From Desulfovibrio sp. (GTDB taxonomy: Bacteria > Desulfobacterota > Desulfovibrionia > Desulfovibrionales > Desulfovibrionaceae), in the NCBI GenBank assembly GCA_022837365.1, contig JALHHV010000089.1, positions 2,058 to 8,539 on the forward strand: a stretch of 6,482 bases of DNA, read 5' to 3'. This document shows, piece by piece, positions 1-4,879 of the stretch. Each line of letters starts with the position of its first letter. The first letter of the stretch is position 1. The notes below the pieces were generated by a model. That model had not been told where the DNA came from. It saw nothing but the letters and a program-made list of their open reading frames with translations, and did no database searches. A program made the position numbers and the translations under genes.

Positions 1-2
1 GC

Positions 3-68
3 GTGGCCCACTACACCGACATGCGCATGGCCGAAGCCTACATGGCCCTGTACCGCCGCCTGCGCTAG
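3..68 (+). CDS. C-terminal end of a truncated upstream gene, possibly a glycosyltransferase
   Basis: An open frame enters from the left edge and ends at TAG 66-68, giving 21 residues that begin VAHYTDMRMAEAYMALYRRL. A closing amphipathic helix with an Ala-Tyr-x-Ala-Leu-Tyr-Arg-Arg-Leu pattern is typical of the extreme C terminus of GT4-family (group 1) glycosyltransferases, where the last helix packs back on the N-terminal domain. That resemblance is the only basis for the functional guess; no catalytic part is visible. The coding call itself is supported by the helix-like composition and by the frame running to the window edge, but with so few codons it could be chance. The gene would read towards the small ORF at 582-692 and the terminator at 783-817. 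Confidence 0.4.
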   Translation: MAHYTDMRMAEAYMALYRRLR

Positions 69-175
69 GGGCTGTTTCTAAATTGTCCTTTCGCCCGTTC
101 CGACCCGAAGGGCGCGAAGCGTGGCCGTTGGGCGAGCCTGCGAGCCCTACGGACATCGTGCGCAACGCGGTCAAA

Positions 176-232
176 CCTCGCCTGCCCTGTCCAGCAGCCC
201 TCGCCTGCCCTGTCCAGCAGCCCTCGCCTGCC
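176..232. repeat. 23-bp direct tandem repeat, about 2.5 copies
   Basis: Two identical 23-bp units lie at 176-198 and 199-221, followed by the first 11 bases of a third copy at 222-232. Each unit begins CCTCGCCTGCCCTGTCC. The copies are perfect, which suggests recent slippage or ongoing copy-number change. The unit length is not a multiple of three, which argues against the repeat being coding. Confidence 0.9.
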
Positions 233-265
233 GTCTTCCCTTCCATCTTTTTCCCCGCCATGTTT

Positions 266-320
266 CGGCCCGTTCCGGGCCGGGCACGACATGCGCACGC
301 CCGTCGCGCACGTGTCGTGC
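266..320. repeat. Two back-to-back hairpins in the intergenic region
   Basis: The first hairpin pairs CGGCCCG (266-272) with CGGGCCG (276-282) across a 3-nt loop. The second pairs GCACGACA (284-291) with TGTCGTGC (313-320), and the stem continues inward with TGCGC (292-296) against GCGCA (306-310), leaving a 2-nt bulge at 311-312. Neither is followed by a T-run, so a simple intrinsic terminator is unlikely on either strand. They may be part of a structured RNA or a bidirectional roadblock; the role is unknown. Confidence 0.5.
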
Positions 321-391
321 GCCGATGCGTTGTTGCGGCCATTGCAGGGGGCTTCCGTCATGCGAGTGTTCACTGCCGCACGCGGTCCGTG

Positions 392-451
392 GATGGTGCG
401 GGCCATGCAATTGCAGGAATGCATCTGTGGCGCAAGGGATGCCGCACCATC
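392..451. repeat. 10-bp perfect inverted repeat with a 40-nt interior
   Basis: GATGGTGCGG at 392-401 is the exact reverse complement of CCGCACCATC at 442-451. The interior contains the palindrome TGCAATTGCA (406-415), so a branched fold is possible. There is no T-run next to it and no gene is recognised across it. Function unknown. Confidence 0.5.
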
Positions 452-581
452 ACCAGGTGCGCGAGGCGCCGTGCGGCGCTGGCGAGTGACCGGTGCTGCA
501 ATGGCCGGGAACACGCAGGGGGTGCATACCTTGCGCCAAGGAGCCAAAGGTAGGGTTTGCCCGCAGTGACAGGGGGGCATC

Positions 582-692
582 ATGCGGTATAGATACACCG
601 CAAGTGAGCCGCGAGGGGGATTCTCCATGACCTGGGTGTTCATGATCGTGGCGCTGGCGGTGTTGGTCATCCTCATCGCCCGCGACCGGTGA
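582..692 (+). CDS. Candidate small single-pass membrane protein (21 or 36 residues)
   Basis: Two in-frame ATG starts share the stop TGA 690-692. The start at 627 gives 21 residues (MTWVFMIVALAVLVILIARD plus a final R) and is preceded by a purine-rich GAGGGGGA (613-620) at usable spacing. The start at 582 gives 36 residues with an Arg-containing, polar N-terminal extension and is preceded by AGGGGGG (571-577); an in-frame TGA at 567-569 lies just before it. The hydrophobic stretch of about 16 residues, ended by Arg-Asp-Arg, looks like one short transmembrane helix with its charged end probably in the cytoplasm. No family is recognised. It stands alone between an upstream gene end and the 783-817 terminator. 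The call rests on composition and possible ribosome binding sites; conservation has not been tested. Confidence 0.5.
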   Translation: MRYRYTASEPRGGFSMTWVFMIVALAVLVILIARDR

Positions 693-732
693 CGCCCCTG
701 CGGCAGCCGTGCGCCAGCGGCGGAACGGAGGG

Positions 733-790
733 CGGAGGGGCAGAGCCCGAGAGAAATGGGCCGGAGGGGCAAAGCCCGAGACAAATGGGT
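733..790. repeat. 29-bp imperfect tandem duplication
   Basis: Units at 733-761 and 762-790 begin CGGAGGGGCAGAGCCCGAG and CGGAGGGGCAAAGCCCGAG and differ at 3 of 29 positions. Each contains a small GGGC-N3-GCCC hairpin and ends in AAATGGGC or AAATGGGT. The second unit's end forms the left arm of the terminator hairpin that follows, so the duplication also copied one arm of that hairpin. This kind of sequence may be a dispersed intergenic repeat in the genome, which cannot be tested here. Confidence 0.8.
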
Positions 791-817
791 CGGACGTGCA
801 TCGTCCGGCCCATTTTT
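783..817 (+). terminator. Rightward Rho-independent terminator
   Basis: AAATGGGTCGGACG (783-796) pairs with CGTCCGGCCCATTT (802-815) across a 5-nt loop, a 14-bp stem with one G·T pair. The right arm runs into five T residues at 813-817. This is a strong intrinsic terminator for rightward transcripts, ending the small ORF or the gene entering from the left. The AAA at the left foot could give weak function in the other direction. Confidence 0.85.
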
Positions 818-868
818 CGCGTGTGGCGCGCCCGTCTTTTCACGTCTTCCGGCGGGTTCCGCAACGGA

Positions 869-900
869 CAGGGGCCGGACGACGTATCGTCCGGCCCCTG
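869..900 (-). terminator. Perfect 14-bp hairpin downstream of nrfA, probable 3' end of the nrfHA transcript
   Basis: CAGGGGCCGGACGA (869-882) and TCGTCCGGCCCCTG (887-900) are exact reverse complements separated by CGTA. It lies 55 bases beyond the nrfA stop on the leftward transcript. There is no T-run on either side, so it may act with Rho, or mainly as a 3' stability hairpin. It shares the core GGACG / ATCGTCCGGCCC with the neighbouring rightward terminator. Confidence 0.65.
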
Positions 901-954
901 CGTCATGGTCCGGGGTGGCGGCGCGGCGGGGTGCCCGTCACGCCGCGCGCGGGT

Positions 955-2523
955 CTAGCTGGCCGGGGCGGCAGCGGGCGGCGGCACCAGGCGGTTCTGG
1001 CCGTCCCACACGCGCGGGGCCTTGGGGGTGAGCGGGATGTACTTGAACCACTTGTGGGTGGCCATGTGGGCCGGGTCCATTTGCAGTTCGCGGCTGTGCT
1101 TCAGGATGGGCGGCACGATCTTCTTGATGTCGCCGTCCAGGTCCTTGGCGGTGGTGAAGGCCGCCGCGCGGATGGCCACGTCCACGGCCTTCTGGCTGTA
1201 CTGCTGCGACTGGGCCAGGGTGTTCAGGGCCTTGGTGGGGTTGTGGAAGCCCACGCTGTTCTCGGCCGAGATCAGGTCCCAGAAGAACTGGCCCTTGCGG
1301 CACATCTGGCGCGCCTCGATCATCAGGGCTTCGTAGTCCGGCGGCTTGGGCCCGGCGTATTCGTCGGCCATGCGGATGGCCTCGTGCGCCTTCACCGAGA
1401 TGTCCTGGGCCACCATCAGCTGTTCCCACACCTTGTTCTGGGTGAACAGCACCCGCTGGCGCAGGTAGTCGGGGGTCTTGTCGGTGTGGCACTGGCGGCA
1501 GGCGCGCAGGTCCGGGTCCTTCAGCGGCGACGTCCAGTGGTGGGTGGACATCTTCTTCTTGCCGTCAAGCCGGACGTAGGACATGTGGCAGTCGGCGCAG
1601 GATACCCCGGCCGCGCCGTGCACGCCGTTGACCCACGTTTCGTATTCGGGGTGCTGGGCCTTGAGCATGGGGGTCTTGGACACGGGGTGCACCCAGTCCA
1701 CGAAGTTGCCCTCGAAGCCCTTGGTCGTCGTGTTGCCGTGGGTCTTGTAGTACTCGAACATGTCTTCGGGGTCGAAGCCGTTGGCCCACGGGAACACCGG
1801 CTTCTTGGCCGCGCCGAATTCCTTGTCCTGGAAGTAGTATTCCACGTGGCACTGCCCGCAGACCAGCGCGCGCTTTTCGTTGCGGGGCAGGTCCTTGAAT
1901 TCCTTGTTCTGGGTCTTCAGGTAGTCCTTCAACGGTTCGCTGTACAGGCGCAGTTCCATGGTCTGCGGCTCGTGACAGTTGGCGCAGCCGATGGTGTGGT
2001 CGTCCACGTCCAGCTTCTGGCGGAACTCGTGGAAGTCCTTGGCCCAGAAGGCGTCGCCGTTTTCCTTCACCCACTCCATCATCTTGGGCGTCTTGCAGTT
2101 CCAGCAGGTGGAGGGCAGGCCCGCCTTCTCGCTGTAGTTGTTCAGCCGGTCGATGTGCAGGATGTCCTTCACCGCGTAGGTGTGGCCCCGCGCGGCGCGG
2201 TATTCGTAGCTGAAGGGATACCCCAGCCACAGGTTCTTCAGGTACGGCTGGGCGTGCTTGTACCCTTCGGGCAGGGGATTCACGTTGTCATTTTTGTTAT
2301 AGGCTACGGAGCCGCCGTACTCGGTCATGATCTGCGATTCGTTGTTGCGCAGGTAGGTCTCGTAATGCAGCGGGAATTCCGGCTTGAAGGCGGAATTCTT
2401 CAGTTCTTCGGCCGAAAGCTTGGTCTTGTACGTTGGCGTCATGGGCTCCGAGGGCTCGGAGCAGCCCGCCAGCACGGCGAGCGCCATGGCCATCAGCGCG
2501 ACGAGAAGGCGACGGCTAGACAT
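955..2523 (-). CDS. nrfA: Cytochrome c nitrite reductase, pentahaem catalytic subunit NrfA (lipoprotein)
   Basis: NrfA reduces nitrite to ammonium with six electrons on the periplasmic side of the membrane, receiving them from NrfH. The 522-residue product has the family hallmark of one CXXCK active-site haem motif (CWNCK, 140-144) and four CXXCH motifs at 180-184, 222-226, 308-312 and 342-346. By family alignment from memory, R112 in RGH, Y229 in EYY and H291 in KAQHPE are the catalytic Arg, Tyr and His; E228, K288 and Q290 fit the calcium ligands. The N terminus (MSSRRLL, a hydrophobic stretch, then LAGC) is a lipoprotein signal with Cys21 as the lipidated residue, so this copy is membrane-anchored. 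ATG 2523 is preferred over an in-frame GTG at 2532 because AAGGAG lies 8 nt upstream of it. The start overlaps the nrfH stop by 8 bases, implying translational coupling. A Pro/Ala-rich tail (514-522) follows the usual end of the fold. Confidence 0.97.
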   Translation of the reverse strand: MSSRRLLVALMAMALAVLAGCSEPSEPMTPTYKTKLSAEELKNSAFKPEFPLHYETYLRNNESQIMTEYGGSVAYNKNDNVNPLPEGYKHAQPYLKNLWLGYPFSYEYRAARGHTYAVKDILHIDRLNNYSEKAGLPSTCWNCKTPKMMEWVKENGDAFWAKDFHEFRQKLDVDDHTIGCANCHEPQTMELRLYSEPLKDYLKTQNKEFKDLPRNEKRALVCGQCHVEYYFQDKEFGAAKKPVFPWANGFDPEDMFEYYKTHGNTTTKGFEGNFVDWVHPVSKTPMLKAQHPEYETWVNGVHGAAGVSCADCHMSYVRLDGKKKMSTHHWTSPLKDPDLRACRQCHTDKTPDYLRQRVLFTQNKVWEQLMVAQDISVKAHEAIRMADEYAGPKPPDYEALMIEARQMCRKGQFFWDLISAENSVGFHNPTKALNTLAQSQQYSQKAVDVAIRAAAFTTAKDLDGDIKKIVPPILKHSRELQMDPAHMATHKWFKYIPLTPKAPRVWDGQNRLVPPPAAAPAS

Positions 2524-2992
2524 CGGCGGCACTCCTTCTGGCGATGGGCAACTTGGGGGTGTGGGGCACGTGACGGTGGCAGTCGGTGCAGTACTTCTTG
2601 GTTTCCATGGACACGGTCATGGTGGTGGCCACGTGGCAGCGCCGACAGTTGGCCTGCACCACGTCCTTGGTTTCTCCGCCGGGGTGGATCAGGTCGGGGA
2701 TGGTGCCAAGGGTTGTCGAATAGATGTCGCGCGTGCCTTCCTTGGCCTTGAACGGCAGCTTGACGAGCAGGTTGTGCGGCGCATGGCATTCGTTGCACGC
2801 CAGCTTCGCGTGCGGCGAGCGCTTGTGGGTCAGCGCCGCCTCGGCCATGGAGTGGCAACTGCCGCAGAACATGGCCTGGTCCGTGGCAGTCATGGCCAGG
2901 GCCGCGCCCACGGTGACGGCAACGCCCGCCAGCGCGGCCACGAGCATGATGCGCCATGGTCGCCCGGTGGAGTTGCTCCGCAGTGCATGCAT
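2516..2992 (-). CDS. nrfH: Cytochrome c nitrite reductase, tetrahaem membrane-anchored menaquinol dehydrogenase NrfH
   Basis: NrfH belongs to the NapC/NirT family. It oxidises menaquinol at the membrane and passes electrons to NrfA in a tight NrfHA complex. The 158-residue product has a short positively charged N terminus, one uncleaved transmembrane helix (about 14-36) and four CXXCH motifs at 43-47, 66-70, 116-120 and 135-139. M49, in CGSCHSM, matches the unusual Met ligand of haem 1 in the D. vulgaris structure, and K82 and D89 match residues I recall as lining its menaquinol site. One haem of the D. vulgaris protein is completed by a Lys from NrfA; K335 of NrfA here (in SPLKDPD) is a candidate. 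The start at 2992 is chosen because AGGAGGAGG sits just upstream and the membrane helix begins soon after; the frame stays open to about 3301, but that extension lacks a plausible start. It is the first gene of nrfHA. Confidence 0.96.
   Translation of the reverse strand: MHALRSNSTGRPWRIMLVAALAGVAVTVGAALAMTATDQAMFCGSCHSMAEAALTHKRSPHAKLACNECHAPHNLLVKLPFKAKEGTRDIYSTTLGTIPDLIHPGGETKDVVQANCRRCHVATTMTVSMETKKYCTDCHRHVPHTPKLPIARRSAADV
2532..2537 (-). promoter_or_regulatory. Ribosome binding site of nrfA inside the end of nrfH
   Basis: AAGGAG on the minus strand lies 8 nt before ATG 2523. It fixes the nrfA start: the alternative GTG at 2532-2530 overlaps this site and cannot use it. Since the site lies within nrfH, ribosomes finishing nrfH probably help to start nrfA. 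Confidence 0.8.
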
Positions 2993-2996
2993 GGTT

Positions 2997-3005
2997 CCTC
3001 CTCCT
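2997..3005 (-). promoter_or_regulatory. Strong ribosome binding site of nrfH
   Basis: AGGAGGAGG on the minus strand, three overlapping AGG repeats, ends 4 nt before ATG 2992; the first AGGAGG (3005-3000) lies 7 nt from the start. This is a near-perfect match to the 16S rRNA 3' end and decides the nrfH start. Confidence 0.88.
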
Positions 3006-3084
3006 GTTGGTGTGTCGTGCCCCTGTCCGGCGCGAAGACCGGCATGGCGTTCCGCGCGGGTGCCGCACGGAGCCGCCGGGGGTA

Positions 3085-3113
3085 CGGATATCCGCCTGAT
3101 TGCGGAGTATCCG
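3085..3113 (-). promoter_or_regulatory. Hairpin in the probable nrfHA mRNA leader
   Basis: CGGATATCCGC (3085-3095) pairs with GCGGAGTATCCG (3102-3113) across a 6-nt loop, an 11-bp stem with one bulged base at 3107. It lies about 90 nt upstream of the nrfH start and downstream of the proposed promoter, so it would be in the nrfHA leader. It could stabilise the message or take part in control; no T-run follows it, so it is not an obvious attenuator. Confidence 0.45.
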
Positions 3114-3184
3114 GACGGTTGGCGACGGCGCCCGGCGGCATCCCCCCGGTGGTTCGCGGCGGGCATGGCAGGGGTTCCCGTTCC

Positions 3185-3190
3185 AGTATA
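3185..3190 (-). promoter_or_regulatory. Candidate -10 element of the nrfHA promoter
   Basis: On the minus strand TATACT matches five of six bases of the sigma-70 -10 consensus and sits at the edge of an AT-rich island. No good -35 lies 16-18 bases upstream; TTGTAT is present but with a 20-base spacer. A poor -35 fits a promoter that needs an activator. Transcription would start near 3178 and give a leader of about 186 nt. This is a prediction by eye. Confidence 0.4.
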
Positions 3191-3266
3191 TGGGAAAACA
3201 ACATCCCGTGATACAATGATTTTTAGTTGGAGCTGCGAAGTCTGAACTTTTACAATTTTCTGATTT

Positions 3267-3297
3267 ATGGTGCACCATGCTGCTTTATCAGGATAAA
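3267..3297. promoter_or_regulatory. Pair of palindromes, possible operators
   Basis: ATGGTGCACCAT (3267-3278) is a perfect 12-bp palindrome. Six bases to the right lies TTTATC-AG-GATAAA (3284-3297), a 6-2-6 perfect inverted repeat. Both lie in the AT-rich island upstream of nrfH, roughly 80-110 bases beyond the proposed -10, a position common for activator sites. The regulator is not identified and neither site matches a motif I can name with confidence. Confidence 0.4.
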
Positions 3298-3540
3298 ACA
3301 TGGAATATTGGTGTGCCGCACAGCCGAAGAGACCGCGCCGCGCCTGTGGCGAAGAGCGGGGTGGAAGACCGGCAAGGCACGGCGGACAAGGAATGTGCGG
3401 GGCGATGCGGATCTATCCAGTGGGAACAACAGGAAAAATACTGCATAAGCGTGCAACATGCGCCATGGCGGCGCGGGAGTTCAGCGCAAGGCCGGTGGAG
3501 GCGTCCGGGAGGCCGGGTTGAATGCGCACATTCAGAAAAT

Positions 3541-3620
3541 TATTTGTTTGAATACAAGATATTAAGCATTATTTTGTTTCAAAATTGTAAAAATATGTAG
3601 TACAAATATGTAATAAAAAT
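3541..3620 (+). promoter_or_regulatory. AT-rich promoter and operator region of the glutamate synthase operon
   Basis: This stretch is strikingly AT-rich. It contains two related elements, TATTTGTTTGAATA (3541-3554) and the 6-3-6 inverted repeat ATTTTG-TTT-CAAAAT (3571-3585), with centres about 30 bases apart, close to three helical turns. AAATATGTA occurs twice (3591-3599 and 3604-3612). A sigma-70-like pair TTGTAA (3585-3590) and TATGTA (3607-3612) with a 16-base spacer is possible, which would start transcription near 3620, about 130 bases before the first gene. Promoter and operator assignments are by eye. Confidence 0.4.
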
Positions 3621-3738
3621 TCCAATATCATCACAGGCAAACGCGCGTTCTTGCCGTTTTTGGAATTTTCCGCTATCGCACGTGAACCCGCTGCGGATTG
3701 CGCATTCGTGTCATTCCGGGGCGGAGTCCACGCCATCC

Positions 3739-3743
3739 GGAGA
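3739..3743 (+). promoter_or_regulatory. Ribosome binding site deciding the amidotransferase start
   Basis: GGAGA lies 8 nt before ATG 3752. The frame is open from an ATG at 3698, but only the start at 3752 puts Cys directly after the initiator Met, as a class II glutamine amidotransferase requires for its N-terminal nucleophile. Confidence 0.8.
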
Positions 3744-3751
3744 ACGCGTCC

Positions 3752-4879
3752 ATGTGTCGATTGTTCGCCTTGACCTCGACGGAGCCCGTCTCCCCCATGG
3801 TGGCCATCAATGCCCTGAACGTGATGAAGGAAGGGCATGACGGTTCCGGGGTCGGGCTCTATCTTTCCGGTCTTTCGGGACCCTTCGCGGAACATCCCGA
3901 GTATCCCATCCTCTCCGGCATCTTCACCGAAAAGGGCCTCAAGCGGCTCGACGGAATCATGGACGACCTGGGGTTTCGTCCGTTCCATTCGGTGTCGATC
4001 ATCAAGTCCAATCCGCCCACGGGCACGCCTAAACGCGGCGTGTACCTGGCCCGCGCCTACGAGCCGCCGAAAGCCTGGGCGGACATGTCCGGGGCCGAGC
4101 GCACCGCGCAGCTGGTGCAGACCCGCGTGGCCATCCGCCAGCAGGGCGAGGCCGAGCGCGACATGATGGCCTTCTCGTTCTGGCCGGGCGTGGTGATGCT
4201 CAAGGAAGTGGGCGACCCGCTCACCGTGGGCGAGTACCTGGGCCTTGACCGGCCCGACCTGCATGCCCGCCGCATCCTGTGCCAGGGCCGCCAGAACACC
4301 AACTACGCCATCAACCTGTACGCGTGCCATCCGTTCTTCATCGAGGGCGTGTGCACCATGACCAACGGCGAGAACACGGCGTTCATCCCCATCCGCGAAT
4401 ACCTCTCGTCGCGCAACGTGCCCGGCTACACCGGCTACCAGTCCGACTCCGAGGTATTCACGCACATCATGCACTTCACGCACTACAAGCTGGGCCTGCC
4501 GGTGGAGGCGTACAAGCACGTCATCACCCCGCTGTCCGATGCCGAAATGGCCGGTCACCCCGACCGCGACATGCTGGCCCGCCTGAAGGTGCTGTGTCGC
4601 AAGATGATCATCGACGGCCCCAACTGCGTCATCGGCTGCCTGCCGGACGGCGCCATATTCATGGTGCAGGACCGCAAGAAGCTGCGCCCCGGCGTGGTGG
4701 GCGGCAAGCCCGGCATGTACGCCTTCTCGTCCGAGTTGTGCGGCCTCGACGCCGCCATCCCCGACCGCGACAAGACCCTCGACTTCCAGCCCATGCATCT
4801 GGACACGGCCTACGTCCGTCCCGAATGCCAGGAGGTGACCATATGCAGCCAACTGCAGGCATTACCCCGTCAACGCTGA
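3752..4879 (+). CDS. Glutamate synthase, class II glutamine amidotransferase subunit (archaeal-type, split GltB N-terminal domain)
   Basis: This 375-residue protein is a stand-alone glutaminase domain of the N-terminal nucleophile (Ntn) type. It should release ammonia from glutamine and pass it to the synthase subunit encoded next. After Met removal Cys2 (MCRLFAL) is the nucleophile. GHDGSGVG (28-35) corresponds to the family's conserved Asp-Gly-x-Gly loop, TNGEN (204-208) to the NGE segment that forms the oxyanion hole, and SDSEV (231-235) to the conserved Ser-Asp region that helps bind glutamine. In bacterial GltB this domain is fused to the synthase; separate genes are the arrangement seen in archaea and some anaerobic bacteria. 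The end overlaps the next gene by 37 bases in another frame, and the next gene's ribosome binding site lies inside it. A purF- or asnB-like role is less likely, since neither a phosphoribosyltransferase nor an asparagine synthetase domain follows and the neighbour is a glutamate synthase. Confidence 0.9.
   Translation: MCRLFALTSTEPVSPMVAINALNVMKEGHDGSGVGLYLSGLSGPFAEHPEYPILSGIFTEKGLKRLDGIMDDLGFRPFHSVSIIKSNPPTGTPKRGVYLARAYEPPKAWADMSGAERTAQLVQTRVAIRQQGEAERDMMAFSFWPGVVMLKEVGDPLTVGEYLGLDRPDLHARRILCQGRQNTNYAINLYACHPFFIEGVCTMTNGENTAFIPIREYLSSRNVPGYTGYQSDSEVFTHIMHFTHYKLGLPVEAYKHVITPLSDAEMAGHPDRDMLARLKVLCRKMIIDGPNCVIGCLPDGAIFMVQDRKKLRPGVVGGKPGMYAFSSELCGLDAAIPDRDKTLDFQPMHLDTAYVRPECQEVTICSQLQALPRQR
4830..4838 (+). 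promoter_or_regulatory. Ribosome binding site of the synthase subunit, inside the preceding gene
   Basis: AGGAGGTGA is a full-length match to the 16S rRNA 3' end and lies 4 nt before ATG 4843. It fixes that start and is embedded in the last codons of the amidotransferase gene, pointing to coupled translation and matched subunit amounts. Confidence 0.88.

Larger units (their letters stand above)
69..581. other. Intergenic region without a convincing protein gene, rich in inverted repeats
   Basis: Open frames exist on both strands here, including a long leftward one, but their translations are rich in Arg, Ala, Pro and scattered Cys, have no recognisable domain, and lack good ribosome binding sites, as expected of frames in GC-rich non-coding DNA. 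The region holds a 23-bp tandem repeat (176-232), two adjacent hairpins (266-282 and 284-320), a 10-bp perfect inverted repeat with arms at 392-401 and 442-451, and a short 5-3-5 inverted repeat at 529-541. It could include a structured small RNA, a decayed gene or a dispersed repeat; the sequence alone does not decide. Confidence 0.5.
2993..3751. other. Divergent intergenic regulatory region between nrfHA and the glutamate synthase genes
   Basis: About 760 bases separate the two divergent starts. The part nearest nrfH (3006-3180) is GC-rich and probably the nrfHA leader. Two AT-rich islands follow (about 3181-3310 and 3535-3650), standing out against the GC-rich surroundings as promoter regions do. 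Between them (3311-3530) is GC-rich DNA with small open frames that have no good ribosome binding site or recognisable product; I treat it as non-coding. No complete sigma-54 site (GG-N10-GC) and no clear FNR, Rex or TTGTGA-type CRP/HcpR site was found by eye. Confidence 0.6.

Noticed and set aside
69..152. Possible insertion-sequence end or transposon scar starting at GGGGCTGTTTCTAAATTG (67-84)
   Set aside because: The sequence feels like a repeat boundary, but I found no inverted copy in the window, no target-site duplication and no transposase fragment.
176..232. CRISPR array
   Set aside because: The copies are directly adjacent with no unique spacers between them, so this is a simple tandem repeat.
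65..784. A 239-codon leftward open frame across the left intergenic region
   Set aside because: It runs through the tandem repeat, the micro-ORF and part of the terminator. Its translation is Arg/Ala/Pro-rich with scattered Cys, has no recognisable domain and overlaps the upstream gene's end.
709..2751. A 680-codon rightward open frame lying antisense across nrfA
   Set aside because: It is the mirror of a high-GC coding gene. The minus strand encodes an unmistakable pentahaem NrfA, while the antisense product is a Val/Gly/His/Leu-rich string without domains.
3421..3446. Sigma-54 promoter-like GG...GC pattern upstream of the glutamate synthase genes
   Set aside because: GG and GC are 9 rather than 10 bases apart and the flanking bases do not fit TGGCAC-N5-TTGCA.
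3277..3600. A 107-codon rightward open frame in the divergent region
   Set aside because: It starts inside the 12-bp palindrome with no ribosome binding site, changes composition abruptly into the AT-rich island, and has no recognisable product.
3569..4852. A 427-codon leftward open frame antisense to the amidotransferase gene
   Set aside because: Shadow frame: the plus strand has clear family motifs and a good ribosome binding site; the leftward translation is His/Gly/Val-rich and domainless.
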